A stretch of 53,607 bases of DNA from Parvularculaceae bacterium (GCA_020446945.1 JAGRDS010000001.1:239189-292795); one strand, 5' to 3'; positions 1-9,406 are shown, numbered from the stretch's first letter. Program-made: numbers and translations. The notes: generated by a model from the letters alone, not told the origin.

Positions 1-1392
1 ATCGGCGCCTATCAGGTGACGACGAAGGACGGCCGCAAGATTTCGTTCCTCGACACGCCGGGCCACGCCGCATTCACGCAAATGCGCGCGCGCGGCGCGA
101 AAGTGACGGATATCGTAATTCTCGTCGTCGCGGCGGACGATTCGATCATGCCGCAGACGGTTGAGGCGATAAATCACGCGAAGGCGGCGGGCGTTCCGAT
201 CATCGTCGCCATCAACAAGATCGACAAGCCGGCCGCCAATCCGCAAAAAGTCCGCACCGACCTTCTTCAATATGAATTGCAGGTCGAAAGCATGGGCGGC
301 GAGGTTCAGGACGTCGAAGTGTCGGCGCTCAAAAAGACGAATCTCGACGGCCTGCTGGACGCCATTTTGCTGCAGGCGGAGATTCTCGATCTCAAGGCCA
401 ATCCCGACCGCATCGCAGAAGGATCGGTCGTTGAATCGCGCCTCGACAAGGGGCGCGGCTCGGTCGCGACCGTTCTCGTTCAGCGCGGCACGCTCAAGAA
501 AGGCGACATTCTGGTTGTCGGCTCGGAATGGGGGCGCGTGCGTCTTTTGAACGACGACAAGGGCGATGCGTTGAGCGAGGCCGGCCCATCAATGCCTGTC
601 GAACTGCTCGGCCTTAACGGCGTTCCCGAACCCGGCGATCAGTTCGTCGTCGTCGAATCGGAAGCGCGCGCGCGCGAGGTCGCCGATTTCCGCGCCCGCA
701 AGAAGCGCGAGAAAGCATCGGCGCGTTCATCCGGCACATCGCTCGAACAGATGATGGCGCAGCTTCAGGACGCCGAAATCAAGGAACTGCCGCTTGTCAT
801 AAAGGGCGACGTTCAAGGCTCGGTCGAGGCGATCGTCGGCAGTCTTGAAAAACTCTCGACCACCGAAGTGCGCGTTAAAGTGCTGCACACAGGCGTCGGC
901 GCGATTTCGGAAAGCGACGTTATTCTCGCCGGCGCGTCGGGCGCGCCCGTCATCGGCTTTAACGTCCGCGCGAATGCGCAGGCGCGTCAGGAAGCCGAGC
1001 GCTCCGGCGTAGAAATTCGCTATTATTCGATCATCTACAATCTGATCGACGACATCAAAGGCGTGCTTTCGGGCATGCTGGCGCCGGAAATTCGCGAGAC
1101 TTTCCTCGGCAACGCCGAAATTCTCGAAGTCTTCAATATTTCGAAATTCGGCAAGGTCGCGGGCTGCCGCGTCGTTGAGGGCGTGGTCCGCCGCGGCGCG
1201 AAAGTGCGCCTTATCCGCGACGGCACCGTCATCCACGAGGGCGAACTTTCGCAACTCAAGCGCTTCAAGGACGATGTCCAGGAAGTGCCGATGGGCCAGG
1301 AATGCGGCATGAGCTTCGCCAAATATGAAGACCTCAAAAAGGGCGACATCATAGAATGCTTCGCGGTTGAGAAGATCACGCGCAGTCTGTAG
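1..1392 (+). CDS. infB: Translation initiation factor IF-2, 3' part
   Basis: GTPase that brings initiator tRNA to the 30S subunit in the cytoplasm. The gene is cut by the window edge: the open frame runs from base 1, giving 463 residues of a protein usually of about 850-1000. The fragment opens at IGAY, just after the G2 region. It then shows G3 (DTPGH, residues 18-22), G4 (NKID, 72-75) and G5 (SAL, 108-110), followed by the beta-barrel domains and the C-terminal domain that binds fMet-tRNA. The ATG- or GTG-like codons near base 16 are internal and are not starts. A hairpin terminator follows the stop, so rbfA and truB are probably not simply co-transcribed with it. Identification is certain. 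Confidence 0.98.
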   Translation: MGAYQVTTKDGRKISFLDTPGHAAFTQMRARGAKVTDIVILVVAADDSIMPQTVEAINHAKAAGVPIIVAINKIDKPAANPQKVRTDLLQYELQVESMGGEVQDVEVSALKKTNLDGLLDAILLQAEILDLKANPDRIAEGSVVESRLDKGRGSVATVLVQRGTLKKGDILVVGSEWGRVRLLNDDKGDALSEAGPSMPVELLGLNGVPEPGDQFVVVESEARAREVADFRARKKREKASARSSGTSLEQMMAQLQDAEIKELPLVIKGDVQGSVEAIVGSLEKLSTTEVRVKVLHTGVGAISESDVILAGASGAPVIGFNVRANAQARQEAERSGVEIRYYSIIYNLIDDIKGVLSGMLAPEIRETFLGNAEILEVFNISKFGKVAGCRVVEGVVRRGAKVRLIRDGTVIHEGELSQLKRFKDDVQEVPMGQECGMSFAKYEDLKKGDIIECFAVEKITRSL

Positions 1393-1419
1393 CCGATGTT
1401 CCTGTTGCAACCGGAAATG

Positions 1420-1446
1420 CGCCGCCCGATAAGGGGCGGCGTTTTT
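1420..1446 (+). terminator. Rho-independent terminator after infB
   Basis: A perfect 8-bp stem, CGCCGCCC (1420-1427) with GGGCGGCG (1434-1441), closes a 6-base loop and is followed by five T. It lies 27 bases after the infB stop and would end the infB transcript before the acetyltransferase, rbfA and truB. Confidence 0.85.
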
Positions 1447-1460
1447 CATTTGGTTTGGTC

Positions 1461-1997
1461 ATGAACTATCAATCGCCAATCTTCCTCCGCCCCCTCGACC
1501 CCGAACGCGATGGCGAAGCGTTGCATGCGGTCTTCGGCGACGAAGAAAGCTGCGTCTACATGACCGGGCCTGCGTTCAAATCGGTCGCGGAAACAATTGA
1601 GAATCTCCAGAAATGGACGAAGGGGCTTGAGGATTCATCGTGGGCGGTGTGCGATATCGAAGATGGACCGGCGCTTGGCCGCATCGCGCTGTTTCCGGAC
1701 AGAAATCCGTCGAACGCGGTGATGGAGGCCGCCTGCATGATCACGCCGGCCGCGCGCGGGAAAAATCTCGCCGCGCGCGCGCTTTCGATCGTTATCGATG
1801 AGGCGTTCGACAAGCGCGGGGTCAGGCGCATTTTCGCCGATGTCGATCCGGACAATCTTCCCTCTATCCGGACTTTCGAAAAGCTCGGTTTTGCGCGCGA
1901 AGGCGTTCTTCGCGGAAACTGGCGGACCCATATCGGCGTCCGCGACAGCGTCATATTCGGCTTGCTGCGCGACGATCCAAGGCCGTGGCGCAATTAA
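1461..1997 (+). CDS. GNAT family N-acetyltransferase (RimJ/RimL-like)
   Basis: Predicted acetyl-CoA-dependent N-acetyltransferase of 178 residues. The acetyl-CoA loop reads AARGKNLA (about residue 97), and the C-terminal half has the NLPSIRTFEKLGF signature typical of RimJ/RimL-type enzymes, which acetylate protein N-termini or small molecules; the substrate cannot be told from sequence. ATG at 1461 is preferred; a TTG two codons upstream is in frame but nearer the terminator. No clear Shine-Dalgarno sequence is visible. The gene sits between the infB terminator and rbfA, an unusual place, since infB and rbfA are commonly contiguous. How it is transcribed past that terminator is unclear. Confidence 0.85.
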   Translation: MNYQSPIFLRPLDPERDGEALHAVFGDEESCVYMTGPAFKSVAETIENLQKWTKGLEDSSWAVCDIEDGPALGRIALFPDRNPSNAVMEAACMITPAARGKNLAARALSIVIDEAFDKRGVRRIFADVDPDNLPSIRTFEKLGFAREGVLRGNWRTHIGVRDSVIFGLLRDDPRPWRN

Positions 1998-2059
1998 ACC
2001 CGTAGCGACGCCTTTGCGCGGCCGGCGCCGCACGCAGCCGATATTGCGCGCCGGCGTCA

Positions 2060-2089
2060 TTGCGCGCCGGCGGCGTCTGGGCCTAGAAC
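2060..2089 (+). promoter_or_regulatory. Candidate promoter of rbfA, leaderless
   Basis: CCTAGAAC (2082-2089) matches 7 of 8 positions of the Caulobacter housekeeping -10 element GCTANAWC. TTGCGCG (2060-2066), 15 bases upstream, is a weak -35. Transcription would start near 2096, at or next to the rbfA ATG, giving a leaderless mRNA. This is pattern-based only. Confidence 0.35.
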
Positions 2090-2095
2090 ACCCTC

Positions 2096-2503
2096 ATGCC
2101 TTCCCGCTTTTCCTCTTCCAAAGGCCCCTCGCAGCGGCAATTGCGCGCCGGCGAGCTTGTGCGCCATGCGCTTGTCGAGATCCTTCAGCGCGAGGATTTG
2201 CGCGACCCGGCCCTGCACGGAGTTTCGATTACGGTCACCGAAGTCAGAATGTCGCCGGATTTGAAACAGGCGAATGTTTATTGCGCGCCCCTTGGCGCGT
2301 CGATCGACAAGGACAGGCATCCGGAAATTTTCAAAGCCCTCGACCACGCCGCACCGCATCTTCGACATTTGCTCGGCCGGAAAATCGATATGAAATTCAC
2401 ACCGGCGCTGAAATTCCGGTCCGATGAGAGTTTCGCCGAAGCGCGCCGCATCGATGAATTGCTGGCCAGCCCCGCTGTCGCGCGCGACCTTAAACACGAT
2501 TGA
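2096..2503 (+). CDS. rbfA: 30S ribosome-binding factor RbfA
   Basis: Late-stage 30S maturation and cold-adaptation factor that binds near the 5' helix of 16S rRNA. The 135-residue protein has the expected size and motifs: an early RAGELVRHAL segment, TEVRMSPDLKQANVY (beta strands of the KH-like fold), and a C-terminal LRHLLGRKIDMKFTPALKF stretch. ATG at 2096 has no Shine-Dalgarno sequence but lies 7 bases after a promoter-like -10, which suggests leaderless translation. truB follows with 99 bases between stop and preferred start. The rbfA-truB-rpsO order is a standard one. Confidence 0.96.
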   Translation: MPSRFSSSKGPSQRQLRAGELVRHALVEILQREDLRDPALHGVSITVTEVRMSPDLKQANVYCAPLGASIDKDRHPEIFKALDHAAPHLRHLLGRKIDMKFTPALKFRSDESFAEARRIDELLASPAVARDLKHD

Positions 2504-2506
2504 GGC

Positions 2507-2535
2507 TTGACGCGGCGGCGCGCGCGCCCTACCCC
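2507..2535 (+). promoter_or_regulatory. Candidate promoter of truB
   Basis: TTGACGC (2507-2513) matches the Caulobacter-type -35 element exactly. It is 14 bases from CCTACCCC (2528-2535), a partial match to the -10. It would start transcription near 2542, inside the upstream in-frame extension of truB, which favours the downstream ATG at 2603. Confidence 0.3.
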
Positions 2536-2602
2536 GCGCGCCTTGAGGCTTTCGGCGCGTCCGATCCGCGCGAAGCCGCTCGCAAAACAAACGACAGGCA
2601 CA

Positions 2603-3535
2603 ATGGGTAAGCGGCGCAAAAAAGGCCGCCCGGTTTCGGGCTGGATCATTCTCGACAAGGCGTATGATTTCGGGTCGACCGAAGCGGTTTCGAAGCTGAA
2701 ATGGCTGTTCCAGGCGCAAAAGGCGGGACACGCCGGCACGCTCGACCCTCTGGCGACCGGCGTATTGCCGATCGCCTTCGGGGAGGCGACGAAGACCGTC
2801 CCCTATGTCATGGACGCAACAAAGCGCTATCGCTTCACCGCGCGCTGGGGCGAGGCGACGACAACCGACGACCGCGAGGGCGACGTCATCGCGACGTCCG
2901 GGAACAGACCTGCCTGCGGAGAAATAGAGGCGATCCTTCCGGAATTCACGGGAAGTATCGAACAGGCGCCGCCGCAGTTTTCCGCCGTGAAGGTCAGCGG
3001 CGAGCGCGCCTACGACCTCGCACGGGAAGGAAAAACCGTCGCGCTCGAAACCCGCGTAATCGACATTCACGAATTGTCGCTTGTCGGTCAGCCCGATGCC
3101 GATCACGCCGAATTCGAAGCCGTAACCGGCAAGGGCGCCTATGTGCGCGCGCTCGTTCGCGATATGGCGCGCGCGCTCGGAACCGAGGGGCATGTATCAG
3201 AGCTTCGCCGAACGGCGGTGGGCCCGTTCAGGGCGGAAGACGCGATCACCATCGCCGCGCTTGAAGCGATGGAGGATGTCGAGACGCGCGACGGCGCGCT
3301 TCTTCCCATAGATGCCGCCCTGGGCGCGCTGCCCCAGGCGGCGGTCGGCGGGCCGGAGGCCGAGCGGCTGAAACGCGGCCAGCCTGCGGTTATTTCGCCC
3401 GCGACCGCGAAGGGCGTGCGCGGCGCGCAATCAGGGATGATACCCGCCGTCCTCGCGTCGCTACACGGCGAGGCGGTCGCGATATGCGAACTCGACGGGC
3501 TGAAACTGAAGCCTGTGAGGGTGTTTAACCCTTGA
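2603..3535 (+). CDS. truB: tRNA pseudouridine-55 synthase TruB
   Basis: Makes pseudouridine 55 in the T-loop of tRNAs. The 310-residue protein has the family motif GTLDPLATG with the catalytic aspartate at about residue 48. It also carries the YVRALVRDMARALG region and a C-terminal PUA-like part (PVRVFNP end). The frame is open from a TTG at 2507, but the added 32 residues are basic and low-complexity. ATG at 2603 gives the usual N-terminus (GRPVSGWIILDKA). The stop at 3533-3535 overlaps a TTGACG hexamer, but no matching -10 follows. Confidence 0.96.
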   Translation: MGKRRKKGRPVSGWIILDKAYDFGSTEAVSKLKWLFQAQKAGHAGTLDPLATGVLPIAFGEATKTVPYVMDATKRYRFTARWGEATTTDDREGDVIATSGNRPACGEIEAILPEFTGSIEQAPPQFSAVKVSGERAYDLAREGKTVALETRVIDIHELSLVGQPDADHAEFEAVTGKGAYVRALVRDMARALGTEGHVSELRRTAVGPFRAEDAITIAALEAMEDVETRDGALLPIDAALGALPQAAVGGPEAERLKRGQPAVISPATAKGVRGAQSGMIPAVLASLHGEAVAICELDGLKLKPVRVFNP

Positions 3536-3715
3536 CGCCGGCGCGGGAGCCGGGAGCGTTTGCGTGGTGACTATGAAAGGACGGGCGGCGGCGGGCGCAA
3601 ATCGCCGCCGGCTTGCCTTTCCCATCGCCTTCCCTTATGGACCCGCATCCTTTCGACCTTGCTGGACGGCGTCCCGGCGGGGCCGGCACGAACAGGCGCC
3701 GCGGAGAATAGTCCC

Positions 3716-3985
3716 ATGTCGATTACGGCTGAGCGCAAAGCCAGGCTAATCAAGGAATACGGCGTCAAATCAGGCGACACCGGCTCCCCCGAAGTTCAGA
3801 TCGCGATCCTTTCCGAGCGCATTTCGAACCTGACGGAGCATTTCAAGGAACACAAGAAAGACAACCATTCGCGCCGCGGGCTTTTGCGGCTCGTCTCGCA
3901 GCGACGCCGGCTGCTTGATTACGTCAAGCGCAACGATCAGGCGCGATACCAGACGTTGATCGAGCGCCTCGGCCTGCGCCGCTAG
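3716..3985 (+). CDS. rpsO: 30S ribosomal protein S15
   Basis: Primary binding protein of the 16S rRNA central domain. The 89-residue product has the full family pattern: an [12 protein letters not shown] start, the [17 protein letters not shown] segment, [26 protein letters not shown], and a C-terminal LIERLGLRR. The ATG at 3716 is chosen because it gives the standard S15 length; a longer open frame from 3560 adds unrelated residues. A weak promoter-like pair (TTGCCT at 3613, TATGGA at 3636) lies upstream. The usual next gene, pnp, is separated from it here by a dehydrogenase gene and a terminator. Confidence 0.98.
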   Translation: MSITAERKARLIKEYGVKSGDTGSPEVQIAILSERISNLTEHFKEHKKDNHSRRGLLRLVSQRRRLLDYVKRNDQARYQTLIERLGLRR

Positions 3986-4206
3986 CAGATGCAGGCGAGG
4001 GCGGTTGCTGCGACAAGCGCCCTTCCCGGGATGTTTCCCGGCCGGGACGCATTCCAACCCGGCCCGGCCGACCCTGGATGTCGTCGTCAGTTTGTGAAAC
4101 GCGCGAATTCCGGGCGTTTGGGGCGCGGAATCTGCGCGCGGGCCGCGAAAGGCGCGGCCGGCCTTCACCCGGCGGCGGGTAAGGCGAATTCGCCAAAGGA
4201 GCTGAT

Positions 4207-4968
4207 ATGAATCTCACCGGAAAATCTGCGATCGTAACGGGCGGCGCGTCGGGCCTTGGCGCGGCGACGGCCGAGGCGCTGAATGCGCAGGGCGTCAAGG
4301 TTGCGCTCTGGGATATGAATGAGGAAAAGGGCGAGGCGCAGGCGAAGAAGGTCAGCGGCGTTTTCTTCAAGACCGACGTGACGCGCGAGGAAAATGTTGC
4401 GGACGCGCTCGCCGACAGCATCGCGGCGCATGGTTCGCCCTCAATACTCATCAATTGCGCCGGCATCGCGACAGGTGAGAAAACCGTCGGCAAGAACGGC
4501 CCGCATCGCCTTGACGCATTCAAACGCACAATTGAAATCAACCTTATCGGCACCTTCAACTGCATCCGGCTCGTTGCGGCCGAAATGGAAAAGAACGATC
4601 CCGACGCAGACGGCGGGCGCGGCGTCATCGTCAACACGGCGTCTGTCGCCGCGTTCGACGGCCAGATCGGTCAGGCCGCCTATGCGGCTTCGAAAGCCGG
4701 CGTCGCCGGCATGACGCTGCCGATCGCGCGCGATCTCATGAGCATCGGCGTGCGCGTCAATACGATCGCGCCGGGCATTTTCTGGACGCCGATGATGGCC
4801 GGAATGGACCAGAAAATTCAGGATGCTCTTGCGGCGATGGTTCCATTCCCCAAACGCCTCGGCCGGCCGGAAGAATACGCCTCGATGGCGATCGAAATTT
4901 GCCGCAACGCTTATATGAACGGCGAAACGATCAGGCTCGACGGCGCCATAAGAATGCAGCCTAGATAG
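4207..4968 (+). CDS. Short-chain dehydrogenase, HSD17B10 / 3-hydroxyacyl-CoA dehydrogenase type 2-like
   Basis: NAD-dependent dehydrogenase of 253 residues. It shows TGGASGLG (11-18), an acidic residue after strand 2 (D36, favouring NAD), the NCAG segment (83-86) and the triad S146, Y159, K163. The overall pattern (long insert with [13 protein letters not shown], end GAIRMQPR) matches the mitochondrial HSD10/3-hydroxy-2-methylbutyryl-CoA dehydrogenase group, which acts in branched-chain amino acid and fatty acid breakdown. A strong Shine-Dalgarno (AAAGGAG, 4196-4202) precedes the ATG. The gene lies between rpsO and pnp and ends with its own terminator, so it looks like an insertion into the usual rpsO-pnp pair. 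Confidence 0.88.
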   Translation: MNLTGKSAIVTGGASGLGAATAEALNAQGVKVALWDMNEEKGEAQAKKVSGVFFKTDVTREENVADALADSIAAHGSPSILINCAGIATGEKTVGKNGPHRLDAFKRTIEINLIGTFNCIRLVAAEMEKNDPDADGGRGVIVNTASVAAFDGQIGQAAYAASKAGVAGMTLPIARDLMSIGVRVNTIAPGIFWTPMMAGMDQKIQDALAAMVPFPKRLGRPEEYASMAIEICRNAYMNGETIRLDGAIRMQPR

Positions 4969-4978
4969 GCTACATGAT

Positions 4979-5007
4979 CGCCGCCTCGTTGATCGAGGCG
5001 GCGTTTT
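4979..5007 (+). terminator. Rho-independent terminator before pnp
   Basis: A perfect 10-bp stem, CGCCGCCTCG (4979-4988) with CGAGGCGGCG (4994-5003), has a 5-base loop and is followed by TTTT. It ends the dehydrogenase transcript 11 bases after its stop codon. Confidence 0.88.
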
Positions 5008-5012
5008 GCTAT

Positions 5013-5073
5013 CGGGCGGTCAAGGGACCGTCCGAATGTCCGAAAGCGTTTCGGCGATACGCGCACGAAACGC
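5013..5073 (+). promoter_or_regulatory. Two hairpins in the pnp leader
   Basis: The 91 bases between the terminator and the pnp ATG hold two stems. The first pairs 5013-5021 with 5026-5034 (9 bp with one G-T pair, AAGG loop). The second pairs GCGTTTCG (5046-5053) with CGAAACGC (5066-5073), perfect over 8 bp. In enterobacteria, PNPase represses its own mRNA after RNase III cuts a leader stem. These stems are placed for the same kind of control, but that is inference. The purine-rich ribosome-binding region begins after the second stem. Confidence 0.5.
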
Positions 5074-5098
5074 CACATACGAAGAAAGAAGAAAGCAA

Positions 5099-7231
5099 AT
5101 GTTCAACATCACCAAGAAATCGATCGAGTGGGGCGGCAGAACGCTGACGCTCGAAACGGGACGCATTGCGCGTCAGGCCGAAGGCGCCGTTCTCGCCACT
5201 TACGGCGACACGACGGTTCTCGCCGCGGTGACAGCCGCGAAAGAACCGAACCCCGCGCTCGATTTCTTTCCGCTCACCGTTCACTACATCGAGAAATATT
5301 ACGCTGCGGGCCGCGTTCCGGGCGGGTATTTCAAACGCGAGGGCCGTCCGACCGAAAAGGAAACGCTTACGTCGCGCCTTATCGACCGTCCGATCCGGCC
5401 GCTTTTCGCCAAGGGATTCAAAAACGAGGTCAATGTCGTCACGCAGGTTCTGAGCCACGATCTGGAAAACGATCCGGATATCGTCGCGATGGTCGCGGCC
5501 TCCGCAGCGCTTACGATATCCGGCGTTCCGTTCCTCGGCCCAATCGGCGCGGCGCGCGTCGGCTTTGTCGACGGCGCCTATGTTCTCAACCCGCAGATCG
5601 ACGCAATGGCGGATACGAAGCTCGATCTCGTTATGGCCGGCACCGCCGACGCTGTGATGATGGTCGAATCCGAAGCCAAGGAACTTTCCGAAGACGTCAT
5701 GCTCGGCGCGGTCATGTTCGGACACAAGGCGGCGAAAGAAGTGATCGATCTCATTATCGATTTCGCCGAGGCGAGTGCGAAAGAGCCCTGGGCGTTCGCG
5801 CCGCCGGACCATTCCGAACATGAGGGAAAAATCCGCGCATTGGTCGAAGCCGACCTGCGCAGCGCCTACAAGACAACCGTCAAGCAGGAGCGCGTTGAAA
5901 AGATCAACGCGGCGAAAGCGAAAGCGGTCGAGACGCTTTGCGCGGAAGGCGATGAAAACGCCTTGCCGAAAAACGTCGTAAGCGGGCTTTTCAAGTCGAT
6001 TGAAGCGGACATCGTGCGCGGCGGCATTCTCGACACCGGAAGCCGCATTGACGGGCGCGACACAAAAACGGTTCGTCCGATCGTCGCTGAGGCCGGCATT
6101 CTGCCGAGAACGCACGGTTCGGCGCTGTTCACGCGCGGCGAAACGCAGGCGATCGTCGTCGCCACGCTCGGCACCGGCGAAGATGAGCAATTTATCGACG
6201 CGCTTTCCGGCACCTACAAGGAAAGCTTCCTTCTCCATTACAACTTCCCGCCTTATTCGGTCGGCGAAGTCGGTCGTATGGGCGGCGCGGGACGCCGGGA
6301 AATCGGTCACGGCAAGCTGGCGTGGCGCGCCATGAAAGCGGTTATTCCGTCCCAGGAGGAATTTCCCTATGTGATCCGCCTTGTCTCGGAGATCACCGAG
6401 TCCAACGGGTCGTCCTCGATGGCGACGGTCTGCGGCTCTTCACTTGCATTGATGGACGGCGGCGTACCGATCAAACGGCCGGTTGCGGGCATCGCGATGG
6501 GCCTGATCCTGGAGGGCGATCGTTTCGCCGTCCTCTCCGACATTCTCGGCGACGAGGACCATCTCGGCGACATGGACTTTAAAGTCGCCGGCACGTCGGA
6601 AGGCGTCACGTCCCTTCAGATGGATATCAAGATCGCCGGCATCACCGAGGAGATTATGAAAGTCGCGCTCGGCCAGGCGAAAGACGGCCGCATGCATATT
6701 CTCGGTGAAATGGGCAAGGCGCTCGATCACGCGCGCGACGATCTGGGTGAGTTTGCGCCGCGCATCGAGACGATGCAGATCGCGAAAGACAAAATTCGCG
6801 ACGTTATCGGATCGGGCGGCAAGGTCATTCGCCAGATCGTCGAGGAAACGGGCGCCAAGGTCGATATCAATGACGACGGCCTCATCAAGATCGCGTCAAG
6901 CGACAAGGCGAAAATCGAAGCCGCCTACAAATGGATCCATTCGATCGTCGCCGAGCCTGAAGTCGGCGAGATTTACAAGGGTAAGGTCGTCAAGACGATG
7001 GATTTCGGCGCCTTCGTCAATTTCTTCGGCGCGCGCGACGGACTCGTCCATATTTCGCAACTGTCGAACGGGCGGCCGGAAAAGACGACCGATATCGTCA
7101 AGGAAGGCGACGAGGTTTTCGTCAAGCTTCTCGGCTTCGACGATCGCGGCAAGGTTCGCCTGTCGATGAAAATCGTCGATCAGGAAACCGGGAAAGAAAT
7201 CCCGCGCGAGAAAAAGGAAGACGCCGAGTAA
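5099..7231 (+). CDS. pnp: Polyribonucleotide nucleotidyltransferase (PNPase)
   Basis: 3'-5' phosphorolytic exoribonuclease of the RNA degradosome, 710 residues against 711 in E. coli. The order is two RNase PH-like domains (about 10-145 and 310-535) separated by a helical domain, then a KH domain ([15 protein letters not shown], about 565-580), then an S1 domain (about 620-690). The ATG at 5099 follows a GA-rich ribosome-binding stretch and gives the standard MFNI-K start; a longer frame from 5006 begins inside the terminator. Two leader hairpins suggest post-transcriptional self-control. Two terminators follow the gene. Confidence 0.98.
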   Translation: MFNITKKSIEWGGRTLTLETGRIARQAEGAVLATYGDTTVLAAVTAAKEPNPALDFFPLTVHYIEKYYAAGRVPGGYFKREGRPTEKETLTSRLIDRPIRPLFAKGFKNEVNVVTQVLSHDLENDPDIVAMVAASAALTISGVPFLGPIGAARVGFVDGAYVLNPQIDAMADTKLDLVMAGTADAVMMVESEAKELSEDVMLGAVMFGHKAAKEVIDLIIDFAEASAKEPWAFAPPDHSEHEGKIRALVEADLRSAYKTTVKQERVEKINAAKAKAVETLCAEGDENALPKNVVSGLFKSIEADIVRGGILDTGSRIDGRDTKTVRPIVAEAGILPRTHGSALFTRGETQAIVVATLGTGEDEQFIDALSGTYKESFLLHYNFPPYSVGEVGRMGGAGRREIGHGKLAWRAMKAVIPSQEEFPYVIRLVSEITESNGSSSMATVCGSSLALMDGGVPIKRPVAGIAMGLILEGDRFAVLSDILGDEDHLGDMDFKVAGTSEGVTSLQMDIKIAGITEEIMKVALGQAKDGRMHILGEMGKALDHARDDLGEFAPRIETMQIAKDKIRDVIGSGGKVIRQIVEETGAKVDINDDGLIKIASSDKAKIEAAYKWIHSIVAEPEVGEIYKGKVVKTMDFGAFVNFFGARDGLVHISQLSNGRPEKTTDIVKEGDEVFVKLLGFDDRGKVRLSMKIVDQETGKEIPREKKEDAE

Positions 7232-7256
7232 TCGGTGCGCTTTGCGAAAAAAAATG

Positions 7257-7281
7257 ACGGGCCCTTCGGGGCCCGTTTTTT
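7257..7281 (+). terminator. Rho-independent terminator after pnp (UUCG loop)
   Basis: CGGGCCC (7258-7264) pairs perfectly with GGGCCCG (7269-7275) around a TTCG tetraloop, then six T (7276-7281). An A run just upstream (7246-7254) may let it also act in the opposite direction. It lies 25 bases after the pnp stop. Confidence 0.9.
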
Positions 7282-7333
7282 CATCCGGCCGACGGGCCGC
7301 AAACTGCGTCCCTTTAAGTCCTTGAATTCAAAG

Positions 7334-7365
7334 AGCCCGGCCTCGCATGACGGCGGGGCTTTTTT
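7334..7365 (+). terminator. Second terminator downstream of pnp
   Basis: AGCCC (7334-7338) pairs with GGGCT (7356-7360), with an inner GCC/GGC pairing, followed by six T including the last stem base. It stands about 80 bases after the first terminator with no gene between. It is either a back-up stop or the end of a separate short transcript. Confidence 0.6.
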
Positions 7366-7474
7366 GCAACGTTCGCCGCCTGCGGGCTTTGCCCCCCCTC
7401 GGCGCGGGCGGCGGCTGGCGCTAAAATGACGCTGCTTAAGGCCGAATCAGCGGCGGCCGCTGACGGGAGGGAGC

Positions 7475-9406
7475 ATGCGCGGAAAAATCAGGTCACAATT
7501 GTTGCTCGCATTGACGGCGGCGAGCCTCGCCGTTGTCGCCGCTTCATGCGGGCGCAGCGGCACGGCGTCGAACGAGGCGTCCTCAACGACGGCGGCGGCG
7601 GACGAAACCGCCCGGATCGACCCTTCATCGGCCTTTCTCGCCATGGCCGAGCGTCATGCGCGCGCTTTCCTTGCAACAGCGCCGGAAGCGGCGACGGAAC
7701 TCGGCGTCAGCGAGGAAATCGCCGGCGAGGGTTATCTGGCGCGACTCGGCGGATACGGCTTCGCCGCGCACCAGGCGGCGCGCGCGCTTAACGAACAATT
7801 CCTTCAGGAACTTCGCGGATTCGATCGCGCATCGCTTAGCGGCTCGGCTGCGATCACCTACGATGTTTTGAAAAACGCCTATGACACCGCCGCCCGTCGG
7901 AACCAGTTCGATTTCGGCGGAGCGACGCCATTCGGCGCAGGTTTGCCGAATTCCGGCGACAGTTGGGCGATGACGCCGTATTTCATGACGCAGCTCACGG
8001 GTCCGCATCTCGCCCTTCCGCGCATGCTGATGACCCAGCATCCGATCGACAGCGCCGAACATGTCGAAGCCTATCTCGCCCGGCTTGGTGAGATGAGCCG
8101 AGCGCTGGATGAGGCTGGCGAGACATTTTCAACCGACGCCGGAATCGGTGACGCCCCGCCGCGCTTTGCGATTGAAGGCATCCTGACGTCGCTTCGCAGT
8201 TTCACAGCCGCGCCGGCGGGCGATCATCCGCTTGTTGCAACGCTCAGGGAAAAAATGGCGAATGTCGCCGAGCTTTCGGACGATGAACGCACGGCTTACG
8301 CCGCGCGCGCCGCGCGTCTTGTCGAAGAGGGCGTATACCCCGCTTATGAACGCCTCGCCTCGCAGGTCGAACTCACCCTGGACCAGACGAATGACGACGC
8401 TGGCGTATGGCGCCTCGGCGAAGAGGGCGAGGCCTATTACCAGCTGGCGCTCACCGCATACGGCGCGGGCTACAGAACCGGCGACGACGTTCACGAACTC
8501 GGCCTTTCCGAAGTTGCGCGCATCAGCGCCGAAATGGACGGTTTGCTAAAATCGATCGGCCTCGAAAACGGTTCCGTCGCGCAACGCATGACGGCGCTCG
8601 CTGAACGGCCAGATAATCTTTATCCGAATACGGATGAAGGTCGCGAGGCGCTTCTTACGTCGCTGCGCGGTCACGTCGCCGCAATCATGGCGCGCTCAGA
8701 CAGCTGGTTCGGACGCCTTCCCGATACCAAGGTCGAAGTTCGGCGCATCCCGGTTCATGAACAGGATTCCTCGCCCGGCGGCTATTACACCGGCCCCTCG
8801 CTCGCCGGATCGCGGCCCGGCGTTTTCTGGATCAACCTGAAGAATACGGCCGACAATCCGAAACATTCGCTGAAATCCCTCACCTTTCATGAAGCCGTTC
8901 CCGGCCATCATTTCCAGACCGCCTATCAACGCTCGATCGGCGACATGCCCTTGATGCGCAACATGCTCGGCTATTCCGAATACGCCGAAGGCTGGGCGCT
9001 CTACGCCGAATCGCTCGCCAAGGAGATGGGGATGTATGAGGGCGATCCCGAAGGCGACCTTGGCCGGCTTCAGGCGGAGTTGTTCCGCGCCGCGCGTCTT
9101 GTCGTCGATACCGGCCTGCATCACAAGAAATGGACGCGCGAGCAGGCGATCGACTACATGACCGGCGTCACCGGCGACACGCGCGAGTCGGTCACGCGCG
9201 AAATCGAACGCTACGCCGTCGTCCCGGGGCAAGCCTGCGCCTACAAGCTTGGCATGCTGAAATTCCAGGAATTGCGCGCGAAAGCGGAAACCGAACTCGG
9301 CGACAGCTTCGATATTCGCGAATTTCACGACATTGTGTTGTCGATCGGCGACGCGCCGCTTCCCGTGCTCGAATCGACCGTCAACGCCTGGATCAAATCG
9401 AAATAG
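7475..9406 (+). CDS. DUF885 family protein, predicted metallopeptidase-like lipoprotein
   Basis: A 643-residue exported protein of the DUF885 family. The N-terminus is a signal sequence ending AASC (Cys25), a fair lipobox, so membrane-anchored in the periplasm. The conserved block HEAVPGHH (472-479) and a downstream glutamate in YAEGWALYAE form the expected zinc site. Several DUF885 proteins are described as peptidases, but the substrate here is unknown. The start at 7475 has a good Shine-Dalgarno (GGGAGGGAG). A TAAAAT/GCTAAAAT box at 7420-7427 may be the -10, without a clear -35. The next gene, 96 bases away, is also an exported peptidase. Confidence 0.88.
   Translation: MRGKIRSQLLLALTAASLAVVAASCGRSGTASNEASSTTAAADETARIDPSSAFLAMAERHARAFLATAPEAATELGVSEEIAGEGYLARLGGYGFAAHQAARALNEQFLQELRGFDRASLSGSAAITYDVLKNAYDTAARRNQFDFGGATPFGAGLPNSGDSWAMTPYFMTQLTGPHLALPRMLMTQHPIDSAEHVEAYLARLGEMSRALDEAGETFSTDAGIGDAPPRFAIEGILTSLRSFTAAPAGDHPLVATLREKMANVAELSDDERTAYAARAARLVEEGVYPAYERLASQVELTLDQTNDDAGVWRLGEEGEAYYQLALTAYGAGYRTGDDVHELGLSEVARISAEMDGLLKSIGLENGSVAQRMTALAERPDNLYPNTDEGREALLTSLRGHVAAIMARSDSWFGRLPDTKVEVRRIPVHEQDSSPGGYYTGPSLAGSRPGVFWINLKNTADNPKHSLKSLTFHEAVPGHHFQTAYQRSIGDMPLMRNMLGYSEYAEGWALYAESLAKEMGMYEGDPEGDLGRLQAELFRAARLVVDTGLHHKKWTREQAIDYMTGVTGDTRESVTREIERYAVVPGQACAYKLGMLKFQELRAKAETELGDSFDIREFHDIVLSIGDAPLPVLESTVNAWIKSK

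Noticed and set aside
2057..3193. A 378-codon open frame antisense to rbfA and truB
   Set aside because: It crosses two certain genes and has no recognisable domain.
3532..3560. TTGACG hexamer at the truB stop as an rpsO promoter
   Set aside because: No -10 element at any normal spacing follows.
5009..6310. A 433-codon open frame antisense to pnp
   Set aside because: It mirrors the codon pattern of pnp in GC-rich DNA, is Arg/Asp-rich without domain features, and pnp is certain.
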